Shown: positions 30,416-40,014 of the stretch, piece by piece
How the letters are laid out: the number at the start of each line of letters is the position of its first letter
Position numbering within the stretch: the first letter of the stretch is position 1
DNA from: Pseudochrobactrum saccharolyticum
Lineage (GTDB): Bacteria; Pseudomonadota; Alphaproteobacteria; Rhizobiales; Rhizobiaceae
Direction: 5' to 3'
DNA length: 64,000 nucleotides
NCBI RefSeq assembly: GCF_008801715.1
Contig: NZ_VZPG01000006.1
Span: forward strand, 1 to 64,000
The notes under the pieces: generated by a model
Seen by the model: the letters and a program-made list of their open reading frames with translations, nothing else
The model's database searches: none
Told to the model about the DNA's origin: nothing
Program-made: the position numbers and the translations under genes

Positions 30416-30429
30416 ATAATTACAATTAT
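30416..30429. promoter_or_regulatory. Palindrome between the EamA and LysR genes, candidate operator
   Basis: ATAATT-AC-AATTAT is a perfect dyad located in the 130-base divergent promoter region. LysR regulators commonly bind AT-rich dyads placed there, so this is a candidate site. The short length makes chance occurrence possible. Confidence 0.4.
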
Positions 30430-30503
30430 TGGAGATGATAATTTCTTGTTTTGCGATTATATTACCAACTAAAAGTTTTGAATATTTTGATTACAGGCAA
30501 GAT

Positions 30504-31391
30504 ATGGATCAGCTCAGCGCATTACGTCTCTTCCGCAAAACCGCTGAACTGGGCAGTTTTGCCGAAACTGCACGCGCAAGCGGTCTGACTGCGGCAGCGG
30601 TCGGAAAAAGCATCGGTGAGCTTGAATCCCATCTGAAAGTCCGGCTATTCAACCGCACCACGCGACGCATGAGCCTGACAGAAGCCGGCACGATCTATTA
30701 TGAGCAGATTGCCCCGATCATCGAACAGCTTGAAGAAGCCGACCGCTCGCTGACACCACATAATAATCAGCCATCCGGCCTGCTGCGCGTGACGGCACCG
30801 CTGACCATGACGATTGTCAGTCTGTCCCGGTTCATACCGGAATTTTTAGAGCGCTATCCTGAGATCACACTGGAACTGAACCTTGATGACCGGCAGATTG
30901 ATATTGTCAGGGAAGGTTATGATATCGCCGTCAAAGGCAGCGACAGTTTGAAAAATTCCAGCCTCATAAGCAGACGCCTGTCCACACTCCATCATGTGGT
31001 TTGCGCTTCGCCTTCTTATTTCGAAAAGCACGGTAAGCCTAAGGAACCAGCGGATCTGCGTCACCACAACTGTATCCGCTACAGCCTGTCCGGACATGTC
31101 CATGAATGGGAATTCCGCAAAGGAGAACGAACAGAGCGCATACCGGTGACCGGACGCTATATTGTTTCATCCAGCTTTGCAGTACGCGATGCTTTATGCG
31201 CCGGTTTTGGCCTGAGCCTGATCCCGCTCAGCTATGTACAAAATGATCTTGCTGAAGGCAGACTGGTTACAGCACTGGACGACTGGCAGCAGATGACAAC
31301 CGGCATTTACGCCTTTTATCCGTCTCGTCAGTATCTGGCACCCAAGGTGCGGGTATTTCTCGATTTCTTAAGCGAAAAGCTCGAAAGTTGA
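30504..31391 (+). CDS. LysR family transcriptional regulator
   Basis: This 295-residue DNA-binding protein begins MDQLSALRLFRKTAELGSF and has the LysR winged helix-turn-helix at residues 1-60 (ARASGLTAAAVGKSIGELE, then FNRTTRRMSLTEAG). A substrate-binding domain of the LTTR type follows, with the FIPEFLERYPEITLELNLDDR stretch in two parts. It resembles the CrgA/DmlR group. The ATG at 30504 follows AGG at a good distance, while the upstream frame is AT-rich and not conserved. It faces the EamA exporter gene, its likely target. Confidence 0.92.
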   Translation: MDQLSALRLFRKTAELGSFAETARASGLTAAAVGKSIGELESHLKVRLFNRTTRRMSLTEAGTIYYEQIAPIIEQLEEADRSLTPHNNQPSGLLRVTAPLTMTIVSLSRFIPEFLERYPEITLELNLDDRQIDIVREGYDIAVKGSDSLKNSSLISRRLSTLHHVVCASPSYFEKHGKPKEPADLRHHNCIRYSLSGHVHEWEFRKGERTERIPVTGRYIVSSSFAVRDALCAGFGLSLIPLSYVQNDLAEGRLVTALDDWQQMTTGIYAFYPSRQYLAPKVRVFLDFLSEKLES

Positions 31392-31396
31392 GAAAA

Positions 31397-32176
31397 TCAG
31401 TCACGGGCGCCCGGAACGCGTCCCCAGCGCTTCTTTGTGAAACAATTGATGTAAAGTCCCCATAAACCGGTTTTACCACGGACAAACACTCGCTTCACTT
31501 CACGTTTCAGCCTTTGCATTTTGGCCGGCGGGCAATATTGCGAGGACCGCTCAGGACTCAATGTGCTTTCCAGCCCCGCTTGCATGCAAATTGCAGGACT
31601 GACCTGATAAACCGTCATTTGCGGGAAGAAACCACAGGATGGCGTAAAGAGGAGATGATCGATCGGCGAGGCCGCATCATTCATACGGCACAGTAATTTT
31701 CTCGCACAATCACGGGAAACAATATAGCCGGCAGCAAGAATATGCTGGCTGCGCAATTGTGCCACTGTATAGCGACCGGCAATTGTCACAACCGGCTTGT
31801 CAGTCAGAACTTTTTTGCCCTGAGTTTCAATTTTAATCAGCTCGGCATTGTCCGGAATCCAGTCTGTGGATTCAAAAAACTGCCGCGTGTCTTTCGACAG
31901 GGTTACATCATCTTCAAAAATTGCTGCGAAACGATCTTCACCCTGCGCTATGAGCTCCAGACATTTCCGGTGGCTCAAAAAACAACCGATTTCTGTTCTT
32001 GTCAGAGGCTCTTTCCAGGACGGTATGCGAATGATGGACGCCAACTCCTGATCGCTGAGATTTTTGCCATCCACAGCCGCGACACGTTCAAAAGGAACTG
32101 ACGCTTTGGCAAATTGCTCCTGCATGCGCACCAAGCGTTCAGGACAACGATCCAGATTAATCAAATAGGCTTTCAC
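31397..32176 (-). CDS. Glycosyltransferase family 25 protein
   Basis: This 259-residue protein begins MKAYLINLDRCPERLVRM, the hallmark of GT25 (LgtB/Lob1-type) transferases that add galactose or glucose to lipo-oligosaccharide cores in the cytosol. Further motifs are RVAAVDGKNLS, TRTEIGCFLSHRKCLE and the acidic IFEDDVTLS. The C terminus is basic (KMQRLKREVKRVFVRGK). The frame starts with GTG at 32176 preceded by a GCGGAAA ribosome site. It is convergent with the LysR gene and lies next to a tRNA gene; the sugar acceptor is unknown. Confidence 0.88.
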   Translation of the reverse strand: MKAYLINLDRCPERLVRMQEQFAKASVPFERVAAVDGKNLSDQELASIIRIPSWKEPLTRTEIGCFLSHRKCLELIAQGEDRFAAIFEDDVTLSKDTRQFFESTDWIPDNAELIKIETQGKKVLTDKPVVTIAGRYTVAQLRSQHILAAGYIVSRDCARKLLCRMNDAASPIDHLLFTPSCGFFPQMTVYQVSPAICMQAGLESTLSPERSSQYCPPAKMQRLKREVKRVFVRGKTGLWGLYINCFTKKRWGRVPGARD

Positions 32177-32314
32177 TGCAATTTCCGCCCTAGAGAATAT
32201 TCTATTTCGGTAAAATATGTCCGCATATCTTTCAAGAGATATTAGGTAAATTTTACTCAGGTTTAACGGTAAAAAAGTGAAGGAACGTTACGGCGAAATT
32301 TTGTCAGGGAAAAG

Positions 32315-32399
32315 TGGTGCGGGTGGTCGGAATCGAACCGACACTCCTTTCGGAACCGGATTTTGAGTCCGGCGCGTCTACCAGTTCCACCACACCCGC
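32315..32399 (-). tRNA. tRNA-Leu (anticodon CAA)
   Basis: The minus strand folds as a class II tRNA of 85 bases. The acceptor stem is GCGGGTG/CACCCGC with discriminator A and encoded CCA. The anticodon stem GCCGGA/TCCGGT carries the loop CTCAAAA, giving anticodon CAA, and the variable arm is long, as expected for leucine. The T arm GTCGG-TTCGATT-CCGAC is intact. Confidence 0.97.
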
Positions 32400-32675
32400 A
32401 CATTCGCAGGCACTTCATACTCAAAGCGCTGCACTGGTGCGCCGAAATATAGTGAGAACCACCTTCCCGTCAACTGCAAAACCTGTTTGTTTCAAATTAT
32501 TTCAACAAAATTCATCCGCGCAGAAAATTCAGCCTTTGCTCACGGATTGTAAAACCATTCATAACGAATTCCGGCACACATTGCCCTGCGAAGTTTTTCG
32601 TTTTACACACAGCATCAAAATTCCGCATGGCTTTGGCCGTACCATCATAATTGCTGAGAACCGACAGAGGCCATC

Positions 32676-33266
32676 ATGCTGCGCAAACTCTACGACTGGA
32701 CCATTTCCCTTGCAGCGCGCAAATCCGCAGCTGCATGGCTGGCCGTCATCGCTTTTCTCGAAAGCTCGGTCTTTCTGATTCCCGCAGATGTCCTGTTCGT
32801 ACCGATGGGTATCGCCCGCCCGAAAAAAGTCTGGCATTACGCACTGATTGCCACGGTCATGTCCGTGCTCGGCGGTATTCTTGGCTGGTATATCGGCCAT
32901 TATGCCTATGAAACCGTCGCCAAGCCGGTTCTGCATTTTTACGGCAAGCTCGATACATTCGAAGCCATGCGCGGCAGCACCAGCGCCGATATGATTCTGC
33001 TGCTGCTCATCACTTCCGGCCTGTCTCATCTGCCGCCGATGAAAGTTGTAACCATTCTCTCCGGTGCCGCAGGCGTCAATATCTGGCTGTTTATCCTGTC
33101 AGCTATTATCACCCGGGGCGCACGGTTCATATTGCTGGCATGGCTGTTGCAGCGCTTTGGCGAACCGATCCGCAACTTCATTGAAAAGCGTCTCGGATTG
33201 ATCGCGGCCACGGTTGCTGTCATCCTGATTCTGTTATTTATGGTCGTCAAATATCTTCACGCCTAA
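32676..33266 (+). CDS. YqaA/DedA-like membrane protein (VTT domain)
   Basis: This 196-residue inner-membrane protein belongs to the SNARE-associated/DedA-related group by its FLESSVFLIPADVLFVPMGIA block, re-entrant loop and five or so hydrophobic segments. Members help maintain membrane lipids and proton-motive force, but YqaA itself has no settled role. GAGG lies a few bases before the ATG. It is followed at 80 bases by dsbB on the same strand, and they may share a transcript. Confidence 0.9.
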   Translation: MLRKLYDWTISLAARKSAAAWLAVIAFLESSVFLIPADVLFVPMGIARPKKVWHYALIATVMSVLGGILGWYIGHYAYETVAKPVLHFYGKLDTFEAMRGSTSADMILLLLITSGLSHLPPMKVVTILSGAAGVNIWLFILSAIITRGARFILLAWLLQRFGEPIRNFIEKRLGLIAATVAVILILLFMVVKYLHA

Positions 33267-33347
33267 AAAGCATCAGGCAGCCATGTTTATGCCATAAGGT
33301 CATGGCTGAGCTGGGTTTAAACTGATTTTTGCAACAAGGATTTTCCT

Positions 33348-33878
33348 GTGTCTTCAACCGGTACTGCTCAGACAACCCGTTCGCAACATACGCTTATTTC
33401 AGCATTCCTTGCGGTGAGCATGGCCGGTGTCGTGGGCTCCGCACTGGCGTTTCAATATATTGGCGGTTATCTGCCGTGCAAATTATGCCTTGAAGAGCGC
33501 ATTCCCTATTATATCGGCGTACCGCTGATGCTTCTCAGTGCATTGCTGGCAGCGCTTGGAAAGTCGGAAAAACTGACCCGTCTTTTCCTGCTGATCGCCG
33601 GATTGCTGATGACCTATGGCCTGATTCTTTCGATTTATCATTCGGGTGTGGAATGGAAATTCTGGGCAGGTCCTGCTGATTGCGCAACCGGTGCAGTATC
33701 CATCACCACCAGCGCAGGCAATCTGCTTGGTGATCTCAATGCGGTTAAACCGGCCGCCTGCGATGTTGCCGCCGGACGCTTCCTCGGTATTTCCTTTGCC
33801 GGATGGAATGGTGTTGCTTCGCTGATCCTCGCCATCATTGCCTTTTACGGCGCATCGCTCAAAACCCGTAAAGCGTGA
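33348..33878 (+). CDS. dsbB: Disulfide bond formation protein B
   Basis: DsbB reoxidises DsbA in the periplasm and passes electrons to quinone. The 176-residue protein has four membrane helices, a first periplasmic loop with the redox pair in YLPCKLCLEERIPYY, and a second loop whose two cysteines appear in ADCATG and AACDVAA. The frame starts with GTG at 33348 with AAGGA seven bases upstream. It is convergent with the HNH nuclease gene; the two share a terminator hairpin. Confidence 0.93.
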   Translation: MSSTGTAQTTRSQHTLISAFLAVSMAGVVGSALAFQYIGGYLPCKLCLEERIPYYIGVPLMLLSALLAALGKSEKLTRLFLLIAGLLMTYGLILSIYHSGVEWKFWAGPADCATGAVSITTSAGNLLGDLNAVKPAACDVAAGRFLGISFAGWNGVASLILAIIAFYGASLKTRKA

Positions 33879-33882
33879 TCTA

Positions 33883-33912
33883 AAAAACCGGAGCTGTATC
33901 TTTACGGCTCCA
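33883..33912 (-). terminator. Terminator overlapping the HNH gene stop codon
   Basis: A hairpin with arms GGAGC and GCTCC around an 11-base loop is followed, on the minus strand, by GGTTTTTTAG. It ends the HNH transcript and can also act on dsbB from the other side. Confidence 0.6.
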
Positions 33913-34459
33913 GTTCCACATCCCAGTATAAATAATCCATCCAGCTTTCATGCAAATGGTTCGGCGGAAACCGCCTGCCGTTTTTATGCAGATCAAAAAC
34001 ACTCGGCATATAGGGTTTTTGTCGCGGCCACATTTGCGCTTTGGCAGGCATCATGCCACCCTTGCGCAAATTACACGGAGAACAGGCAGCGACCACATTT
34101 TCCCAGGTTGTTTCGCCGCCGCTGCAACGCGGTATAACATGGTCAAATGTCAGTTCATGATGCGCGCCGCAATACTGGCACTCAAAACGATCCCGCAGAA
34201 ACAGATTGAATCGTGTAAACGCCGGATAGGTCGGCGGAGCTACATAGGTTTTAAGACTAATAACACTTGGCAGCCGCATGGAAAAAGTCGGAGAGCTGAC
34301 TTCCGCATCATATTCCGCAACAATATTTACGCGCTCAAGAAAAACAGCTTTGATCGCGTCCTGCCACGACCAGAGGGATAAAGGATAATAGCTGAGCGGA
34401 CGAAAATCCGCGTTCAGAACCAGTGCCGGCAATTTGCCGGCAAATGCGGCAATGTTCAA
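33902..34459 (-). CDS. HNH endonuclease family protein
   Basis: This 185-residue protein has an N-terminal unit starting NIAAFAGKLPALVLNADFRPLSYYP and a C-terminal HNH domain with CQYCG, LTFDHVIPRCSGG, NVVAACSPCNLRKGG; the zinc cysteines and the catalytic His are all present. It begins with TTG at 34459, chosen because a perfect AAAGGAGGTG lies six bases upstream. The GTG start of the longer frame has no such site. Similar stand-alone HNH proteins are common in Hyphomicrobiales chromosomes; no methylase or phage gene is near, so a restriction or mobile role is not supported. Confidence 0.9.
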   Translation of the reverse strand: MNIAAFAGKLPALVLNADFRPLSYYPLSLWSWQDAIKAVFLERVNIVAEYDAEVSSPTFSMRLPSVISLKTYVAPPTYPAFTRFNLFLRDRFECQYCGAHHELTFDHVIPRCSGGETTWENVVAACSPCNLRKGGMMPAKAQMWPRQKPYMPSVFDLHKNGRRFPPNHLHESWMDYLYWDVELEP

Positions 34460-34979
34460 GAAACACCTCCTTTGTGCATCTTGCAACACTGCGGTTCATG
34501 CGATTGCAAAACGCGGCTTCAAAGAGACAGAGCAAACACGCGGTTTACCCTGCTTGCATTCCATTCCGTCTCTGCCAGCTATATTTTTTGAGGCGCTTCA
34601 CTCTTCAATGTACCTGACAGAATGATACGTGAAAAACGAATGCTTTTACCGGTCATAATATGTAAGCAGGACATGTCAGTATTGTGAAGCCAGACTGTTT
34701 ATCAGTCAATTTCTATTCATGCTGCCGATGGATAATCCTGTAACAAAATCAGCCCTCGGCTTTCAAAATTCCGTGCTTTGATAAGGAATTCAGACCAGAC
34801 AGCGTAAACAGTGTTTGATTATACGCATTATCGGCTTTGAATATTGTAGACAATTATGTAAACATGCATTGACAGCTTTGACAAAACAAAGCCGTAACCG
34901 TGCTTGTCCATTGCCGCCCGTTCAGACTAAGCTGCGCAGGACAAGCTGGTTAGCACAGAGATCAGACAGGGAGCGAGTG
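34460..34979. other. Intergenic region between the HNH gene and glcB
   Basis: This 520-base region separates divergent genes. It includes the strong ribosome site of the HNH gene at 34464-34473. The glcB promoter must lie in the right half, but no clear hexamer pair, operator or hairpin was recognised. Longer in-frame extensions of glcB into this region look non-coding. Confidence 0.4.
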
Positions 34980-37163
34980 ATGAGTGGTCGTATTGAACAT
35001 GCAGGTCTGCAGGTTGATCAGGAACTGAGCAATTTCCTGACAAGAGAAGTCTTGCCGGAAACCGGCATTGCGGCAGATGCCTTCTGGAGCGGCCTTGCCG
35101 GCATGGTCAAAGAGCTGGCGCCCCGCAATAAAGCCCTGCTTGCCAAGCGTGATGATATTCAGGCTAAACTCGACGCATGGTACAAAGCCAACCGCAATTA
35201 CGCGATGGCGGACTATCAGGCTTATTTACGCGAAATCGGCTATCTCCTGCCGGAAGGTGAAGATTTTCAGGTCACCACTGCCAATGTAGACAGTGAGATT
35301 ACCAGCCTTGCAGGTCCGCAGCTTGTTGTACCTGTCATGAATGCCCGTTATGCGCTCAATGCTGCCAATGCGCGCTGGGGTTCGCTCTATGATGCGCTTT
35401 ACGGCACAGATGCTATCAGCGAAGACAATGGCGCGGAAAAACGCAAAGCCTATAATCCTGTGCGCGGCGCAAAAGTTATTGCATGGGCAAAAGCATTTCT
35501 TGATGAAGCCACCCCGCTGAGCGATGGCCGCTGGGATGAGGTCACCGGTTTCTCTGTCGCCAATGGCCAGCTTGTTCTCACACTCGGTAACGGCAAAACT
35601 GCATCCCTGAAAAATACCCAAGGCTTTGCAGGCTATCAGGGCGATGCATCTGCCCCTTCCCTCGTGCTTCTGAAGAATAACGGGCTGCATATCGAGATCC
35701 GCTGCGATGCCGCTCATGTCATCGGCAAGACCGATCCGGCACATATTGTCGATATCACACTGGAATCTGCTCTCAGCACCATTCAGGACTGTGAAGATTC
35801 CGTTGCAGCAGTTGATGCTGCCGATAAGGTTCTGGCCTATCGCAACATTCTCGGCCTGTTCAAAGGCACTTTGTCGGAGAGCTTTGACAAGGGCGGTAAA
35901 ACCATCACCCGCAAGCTCAATGCCGACCGTAGCTATACCGCACCGGATGGCTCCACCCTCACTTTGCCTGGCCGCTCACTGTTGCTGATCCGCAATGTCG
36001 GTCATCTAATGACCAATCCTGCCATTCTCGACAGCGAAGGCAATGAAATTCCGGAAGGCATTCTTGATGCAGCTTTCACCGCAGTGATTGCGCTCCACGA
36101 TATCGGTACGCAGGACGGCAAACTCAAAGGCACGCATCTCAATTCCCGCACCGGTTCGGTCTATATTGTGAAGCCGAAAATGCACGGGCCGGAAGAAGTC
36201 GCCTTTGCCGCAGAAATCTTCGCTCGCGCTGAAGCATTGGCAGGTCTTAAGCCGAATACGCTGAAAATGGGTATCATGGATGAAGAGCGCCGCATGACGG
36301 TGAATCTCAAAGAAGCCATCCGTGCTGCCAAAGAACGGGTCTTCTTCATCAATACCGGCTTCCTCGACCGTACCGGCGATGAAATCCATACTTCTATGGA
36401 AGCAGGACCTGTTATCCGCAAAGGCGAGATGAAACAGGCGGCATGGATTGCAGCTTACGAAAACTGGAATGTGGATACCGGCCTCGCCTGTGGTCTGACC
36501 GGCCATGCACAGATCGGCAAGGGCATGTGGGCGATGCCGGATCTGATGGCGGCGATGCTGGAGCAGAAGATCGCCCATCCGAAAGCCGGAGCCAATACCG
36601 CATGGGTGCCGTCCCCGACAGCAGCAACATTACATGCCACGCATTATCACAAGATTGATGTGGCAGCTGTGCAGAACCAGCTCAAGTCCCGCACAAAAGC
36701 CAAGCTTGAAGACATTCTGACCATTCCTGTTGCCCGTGACACCAATTGGGCACCTTCAGATGTGCAGGCAGAAATCGACAATAATGCACAGGGCATTCTT
36801 GGTTATGTTGTGCGCTGGATCGATCAGGGCGTTGGCTGCTCCAAAGTGCCGGACATCAACAATGTCGGCCTGATGGAAGACCGTGCAACCTTGCGTATCT
36901 CGGCACAGCATATCGCCAACTGGCTGCATCATGGCATTGTCAGCGAAGCACAGGTCTTGGAAACTATGAAGCGCATGGCCGCCGTGGTAGATGCGCAGAA
37001 TGCCGGTGATGAAGCCTATCAGCCGATGGCTGCGGATTTTGATGGCTCTATCGCTTTTCAGGCAGCCTGTGAGCTGGTCTTTAAAGGCCGCGAGCAGCCA
37101 AACGGCTATACCGAGCCGGTTCTCCATGCCCGTCGTTTGCAGTTCAAAGCTGCCCAAAAATAA
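34980..37163 (+). CDS. glcB: Malate synthase G
   Basis: Malate synthase G condenses glyoxylate with acetyl-CoA to malate in the cytosol, the second step of the glyoxylate bypass. The 727-residue protein has the single-chain G-form length (A forms are near 530). Conserved blocks include [26 protein letters not shown] in two parts, the magnesium and catalytic region [14 protein letters not shown], and the late [23 protein letters not shown] lies six bases before the ATG at 34980. Isocitrate lyase is not in the window. The gene ends in a very strong terminator. Confidence 0.97.
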   Translation: MSGRIEHAGLQVDQELSNFLTREVLPETGIAADAFWSGLAGMVKELAPRNKALLAKRDDIQAKLDAWYKANRNYAMADYQAYLREIGYLLPEGEDFQVTTANVDSEITSLAGPQLVVPVMNARYALNAANARWGSLYDALYGTDAISEDNGAEKRKAYNPVRGAKVIAWAKAFLDEATPLSDGRWDEVTGFSVANGQLVLTLGNGKTASLKNTQGFAGYQGDASAPSLVLLKNNGLHIEIRCDAAHVIGKTDPAHIVDITLESALSTIQDCEDSVAAVDAADKVLAYRNILGLFKGTLSESFDKGGKTITRKLNADRSYTAPDGSTLTLPGRSLLLIRNVGHLMTNPAILDSEGNEIPEGILDAAFTAVIALHDIGTQDGKLKGTHLNSRTGSVYIVKPKMHGPEEVAFAAEIFARAEALAGLKPNTLKMGIMDEERRMTVNLKEAIRAAKERVFFINTGFLDRTGDEIHTSMEAGPVIRKGEMKQAAWIAAYENWNVDTGLACGLTGHAQIGKGMWAMPDLMAAMLEQKIAHPKAGANTAWVPSPTAATLHATHYHKIDVAAVQNQLKSRTKAKLEDILTIPVARDTNWAPSDVQAEIDNNAQGILGYVVRWIDQGVGCSKVPDINNVGLMEDRATLRISAQHIANWLHHGIVSEAQVLETMKRMAAVVDAQNAGDEAYQPMAADFDGSIAFQAACELVFKGREQPNGYTEPVLHARRLQFKAAQK

Positions 37164-37190
37164 ATTCTTGACGCTTTTCACAAGCGGCAT

Positions 37191-37233
37191 AAAAGTGGCG
37201 GACAAGATCTTCTTGTCCGCCACTTTTATTTTT
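37191..37233 (+). terminator. Intrinsic terminator of glcB
   Basis: A perfect 17-bp stem (37191-37207 with 37211-37227) closes a 3-base loop and is followed by ATTTTTG. It is among the strongest hairpins in the window. Confidence 0.92.
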
Positions 37234-37298
37234 GTTTTTGCGCATTATCCTACGCAAAACCGCTTCACACTTTTGCTGGAAATGCTTTGAGGCCGATC

Positions 37299-37790
37299 AT
37301 GCTGACCATACAGCACGCTGACACCACCCACCTGCCCGCAATCCTTGATATTTATAATGATGCGATTACCAATACGACGGCCGTTTTCATCAGCCAGAAG
37401 GTCAATTTACAAAACCGTGCGGAATGGCTGACATCGCGCCAAAACGCGGGTTTTCCGGTACTGGTGCTGACAGAGGGGGACGAGCTGCTCGGCTATGCCA
37501 GCTACGGCGCTTTTCGTGCTTTTGAATGTTATAAACATACGGCAGAACTCTCGATTTATATTGCCGGTCATGCGCGCGGCAAAGGTGCCGGTGACAGACT
37601 AATGCGCGCCTTGCTGGAACATGCAGCGGGCAATAATATCCATGTCCTTCTTGGCGCTATTGAAGCGCAGAATACTGCTTCTCTTCGTCTGCATGAAAAA
37701 CACGGCTTTACACAAACCGGTCTTCTGCCGCAGGTCGGCCGAAAATTCGACCGCTGGCTTGATCTGGTACTGATGCAACGCATTCTCTGA
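37299..37790 (+). CDS. GNAT acetyltransferase, phosphinothricin acetyltransferase-like
   Basis: This 163-residue protein has the full single-domain GNAT fold of the PAT/YncA type, with the start LTIQHADTTHLPAILDIYNDAI, the WLTSRQNAGFPVLV segment, the acetyl-CoA loop HARGKGAGDRLMRALLEHA and the end HEKHGFTQTGLLPQVGRKF. Relatives acetylate phosphinothricin or methionine sulfone-like amino acids. GAGG lies at proper distance from the ATG at 37299; a TTG four codons earlier is less likely. The natural substrate is not known. Confidence 0.9.
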   Translation: MLTIQHADTTHLPAILDIYNDAITNTTAVFISQKVNLQNRAEWLTSRQNAGFPVLVLTEGDELLGYASYGAFRAFECYKHTAELSIYIAGHARGKGAGDRLMRALLEHAAGNNIHVLLGAIEAQNTASLRLHEKHGFTQTGLLPQVGRKFDRWLDLVLMQRIL

Positions 37791-37831
37791 ACACGCACTA
37801 ATCTGGTCAAGCTCTGCAAAAGGAGCTTGAT

Positions 37832-37873
37832 TTTAGAATTATTCCAAACTATTAAATTTAGAACAATTCTAAA
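37832..37873 (+). promoter_or_regulatory. Two iron control elements (ICE, Irr-binding) upstream of mbfA
   Basis: TTTAGAACAATTCTAAA at 37857-37873 is a perfect dyad of the Irr-binding iron control element. A second, one-mismatch copy, TTTAGAATTATTCCAAA, lies at 37832-37848, 25 bases away centre to centre. The proximal copy ends two bases before the ribosome site of mbfA, so bound Irr would block transcription under iron limitation. Confidence 0.85.
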
Positions 37874-37884
37874 AAGGAACTTCC

Positions 37885-38868
37885 ATGTTCTCCTCCCTTT
37901 TCTCGCCGTCACGCCGGTCTTTTGAAAGTCTCTCCGAACAGGAAATGCTGGCACTTGCCATTTCCTCCGAAGAGGATGATGCCCGCATCTATCTCAGCTA
38001 TGCGGACGGATTGCGTGAGGCTTACCCACAATCGGCGAAAATTTTTGAGGCGATGGCCGAGGAAGAGCACAATCACCGTGCACGTCTGATTGAACTGCAT
38101 CGCCAGCGCTTCGGCGAAACCATTCCGCTGATCCGCCGCGAGCATGTGCGCGGTTATTATGAACGCAAGCCCGACTGGCTGGTGCGCCCGCTCGGCATCG
38201 ATAAAGTACGCAATATGGCGGCACAGATGGAGGAGCAGGCTGCACGTTTTTACGAACAGGCAGCCATGCGTGTTTCCGATGCTGCCACGCGTAAATTGCT
38301 CGGTGATCTGGCGCTGGAAGAAAAACATCATGAGCAACGCGCCCATCATCTGGAAGAAAAACTGACGCCGGATAATGTGCAGGATGAAGAACGTGCCGGT
38401 GAGCGCAAACAACTGATCCTGACCTATATCCAGCCAGGCCTCGCAGGTCTGATGGATGGTTCGGTTTCCACGCTGGCACCGATTTTTGCCGCGGCCTTTG
38501 CCACGCAGGATACATGGCAAACATTTCTCGTTGGTTTGTCTGCTTCCGTCGGTGCCGGTATTTCCATGGGCTTCACAGAAGCTGCCCATGATGACGGCAA
38601 ACTTTCAGGCCGTGGCTCGCCGGTCAAACGTGGCCTTGCCAGCGGTATTATGACCACTGTCGGCGGCCTCGGTCATGCCCTGCCCTATCTGATTACCGAC
38701 TTCTGGACTGCAACCGGCATTGCGGTATTCGTCGTCTTTGTCGAGCTCTGGGCGATTGCCTATATCCAGAACCGCTTCATGGAAACACCGTTCATGCGTG
38801 CAGCCTTTCAGGTCGTACTCGGTGGTGCACTGGTGCTCGCAGCCGGTATTCTTATCGGTAATGCCTGA
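37885..38868 (+). CDS. mbfA: Membrane-bound ferritin A-type iron exporter
   Basis: MbfA exports iron across the inner membrane and protects rhizobia-like cells from iron and peroxide stress. The 327-residue protein has an N-terminal ferritin-like (erythrin) domain with ligands in SEEDDARIY, AEEEHNHRARL and LEEKHHEQRAHH, and a C-terminal VIT1-type domain (about 170-327) with several membrane helices. AAAAAGGA precedes the ATG. Two Irr control elements overlap the promoter region, as described for Bradyrhizobium and Agrobacterium mbfA, so the gene should be expressed when iron is plentiful. Confidence 0.95.
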   Translation: MFSSLFSPSRRSFESLSEQEMLALAISSEEDDARIYLSYADGLREAYPQSAKIFEAMAEEEHNHRARLIELHRQRFGETIPLIRREHVRGYYERKPDWLVRPLGIDKVRNMAAQMEEQAARFYEQAAMRVSDAATRKLLGDLALEEKHHEQRAHHLEEKLTPDNVQDEERAGERKQLILTYIQPGLAGLMDGSVSTLAPIFAAAFATQDTWQTFLVGLSASVGAGISMGFTEAAHDDGKLSGRGSPVKRGLASGIMTTVGGLGHALPYLITDFWTATGIAVFVVFVELWAIAYIQNRFMETPFMRAAFQVVLGGALVLAAGILIGNA

Positions 38869-38874
38869 TAAAAA

Positions 38875-39699
38875 TTAGCCTGCCACAACAGCAAGCGTTG
38901 CGGCAGGCTTCACTACAGACTGCTCGTCCATAAACGGCTCAATGCAGATATGATTGGGCTTGTTAATGGTCACAAAACTATTGCGCGGCACCGCCATCCA
39001 GTTTTCTGCAACACCGTCCAGCGGCTCAGAAACAACACATATTCCCGTAGAGGATGCCATTTTGGCGGTGTAAAGCGTTGGTGCATAAGTATCGCTGGCA
39101 TAGCGTACTGCAAACAGTGAATGACCATCTGAGAATGCTGCTGTCAGACGGATAAAAGGCGGCACTTTTGCACTTTCCGCAGCCTCATAAATTGTCTCGA
39201 CAGTGCGCGTCAGAGCACGGAGCGGATCATCATCCAGCCCGAAATGCAGCATCAGCAGGAAGAAGAGTTCTGAATCGGTCGAACCCGATTTATGGCTGTA
39301 AAGCGCATCCGGCAGCAAACTCTCCAGCGGACGGCGCAAACGGTCAAAACTGCCGATCTGACCATTATGCATAAAGCTCCAGCGCTGAAACACGAACGGA
39401 TGGCAATTTGCACGGCTGGTTTCACCACCGGTGGAAGCACGCACATGCGCCAGAAACAGGCGCGAATTAATCTGGCGCGCAAGACTGCGCAAATTCTGGT
39501 CAGACCATGCAGGCAGAAGATCGCGGTATAATCCCGGCTCCTCGCGCGTGCCGTACCACGCCACGCCAAAGCCATCGCCATTGGTCGCGGTTTTCGCCTC
39601 AGTCGCATGATGGCTTTGCGCAATCAGCGAATGACAAGGCGAAGTGATAATATCTTCAAGATACAGATCAGATCCGAAATACGCAGCCCAGCGGCACAT
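38875..39699 (-). CDS. Class II glutamine amidotransferase (YafJ-like)
   Basis: This 274-residue protein has the Ntn-type glutaminase fold. The ATG at 39699 gives MCRWAAYFG, placing the nucleophile at Cys2, which decides the start over an ATG-like codon six residues earlier. Other motifs are HATEAKTATNGDGFGVAWYG in parts, HVRASTGG and HNGQIGSFDRL. Stand-alone proteins of this kind (YafJ) release ammonia from glutamine-like substrates but lack a known synthase partner. It converges on mbfA with six bases between the stops. Confidence 0.93.
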   Translation of the reverse strand: MCRWAAYFGSDLYLEDIITSPCHSLIAQSHHATEAKTATNGDGFGVAWYGTREEPGLYRDLLPAWSDQNLRSLARQINSRLFLAHVRASTGGETSRANCHPFVFQRWSFMHNGQIGSFDRLRRPLESLLPDALYSHKSGSTDSELFFLLMLHFGLDDDPLRALTRTVETIYEAAESAKVPPFIRLTAAFSDGHSLFAVRYASDTYAPTLYTAKMASSTGICVVSEPLDGVAENWMAVPRNSFVTINKPNHICIEPFMDEQSVVKPAATLAVVAG

Positions 39700-39795
39700 G
39701 AAAACACACTCTGACAAGTGAGCGAAAGATAGGAACCTGCCGTTATTTATAGCCGGTTACAACAGTGATCTTCCGCCACTATAGTTAACAATTCA

Positions 39796-40014
39796 CTATT
39801 CAGCCGCGCGCTTATGCGTTTTGGCATAAAGCTTCGCGACAATAGTGCTGGCTGTTTTGTCGAATAAAAATGGCAAAATTGCATGGATCAGAGCTGCAAA
39901 AGCGGCAGCAAAAAGCTTGAATGAAAATTTGCCCGCAAAAGCCATATGTTCAAAATAGGTTTCGTTGACGGATGCCGGATGTTCCGTAAACAGACGTGAA
40001 ATTTTGGTTTGCAT
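39796..40014 (-). CDS. Small DUF6356-like protein
   Basis: This 72-residue protein begins MQTKISRLFTEHPASVNETYFEHM and has a hydrophobic middle (about residues 30-50, FAAAFAALIHAILPFLF) and a basic end. The composition and FTEHPASVNETYFEHM block match the short family named DUF6356 in Alphaproteobacteria. GGGG precedes the ATG at 40014; the longer frame upstream is not protein-like. It is divergent from the Lrp-type regulator. Its role is unknown. Confidence 0.78.
   Translation of the reverse strand: MQTKISRLFTEHPASVNETYFEHMAFAGKFSFKLFAAAFAALIHAILPFLFDKTASTIVAKLYAKTHKRAAE

Noticed and set aside
33902-34459. HNH nuclease as part of a restriction, homing or defence system
   Set aside because: No methylase, intron, phage or defence partner lies nearby; both neighbours are housekeeping genes.
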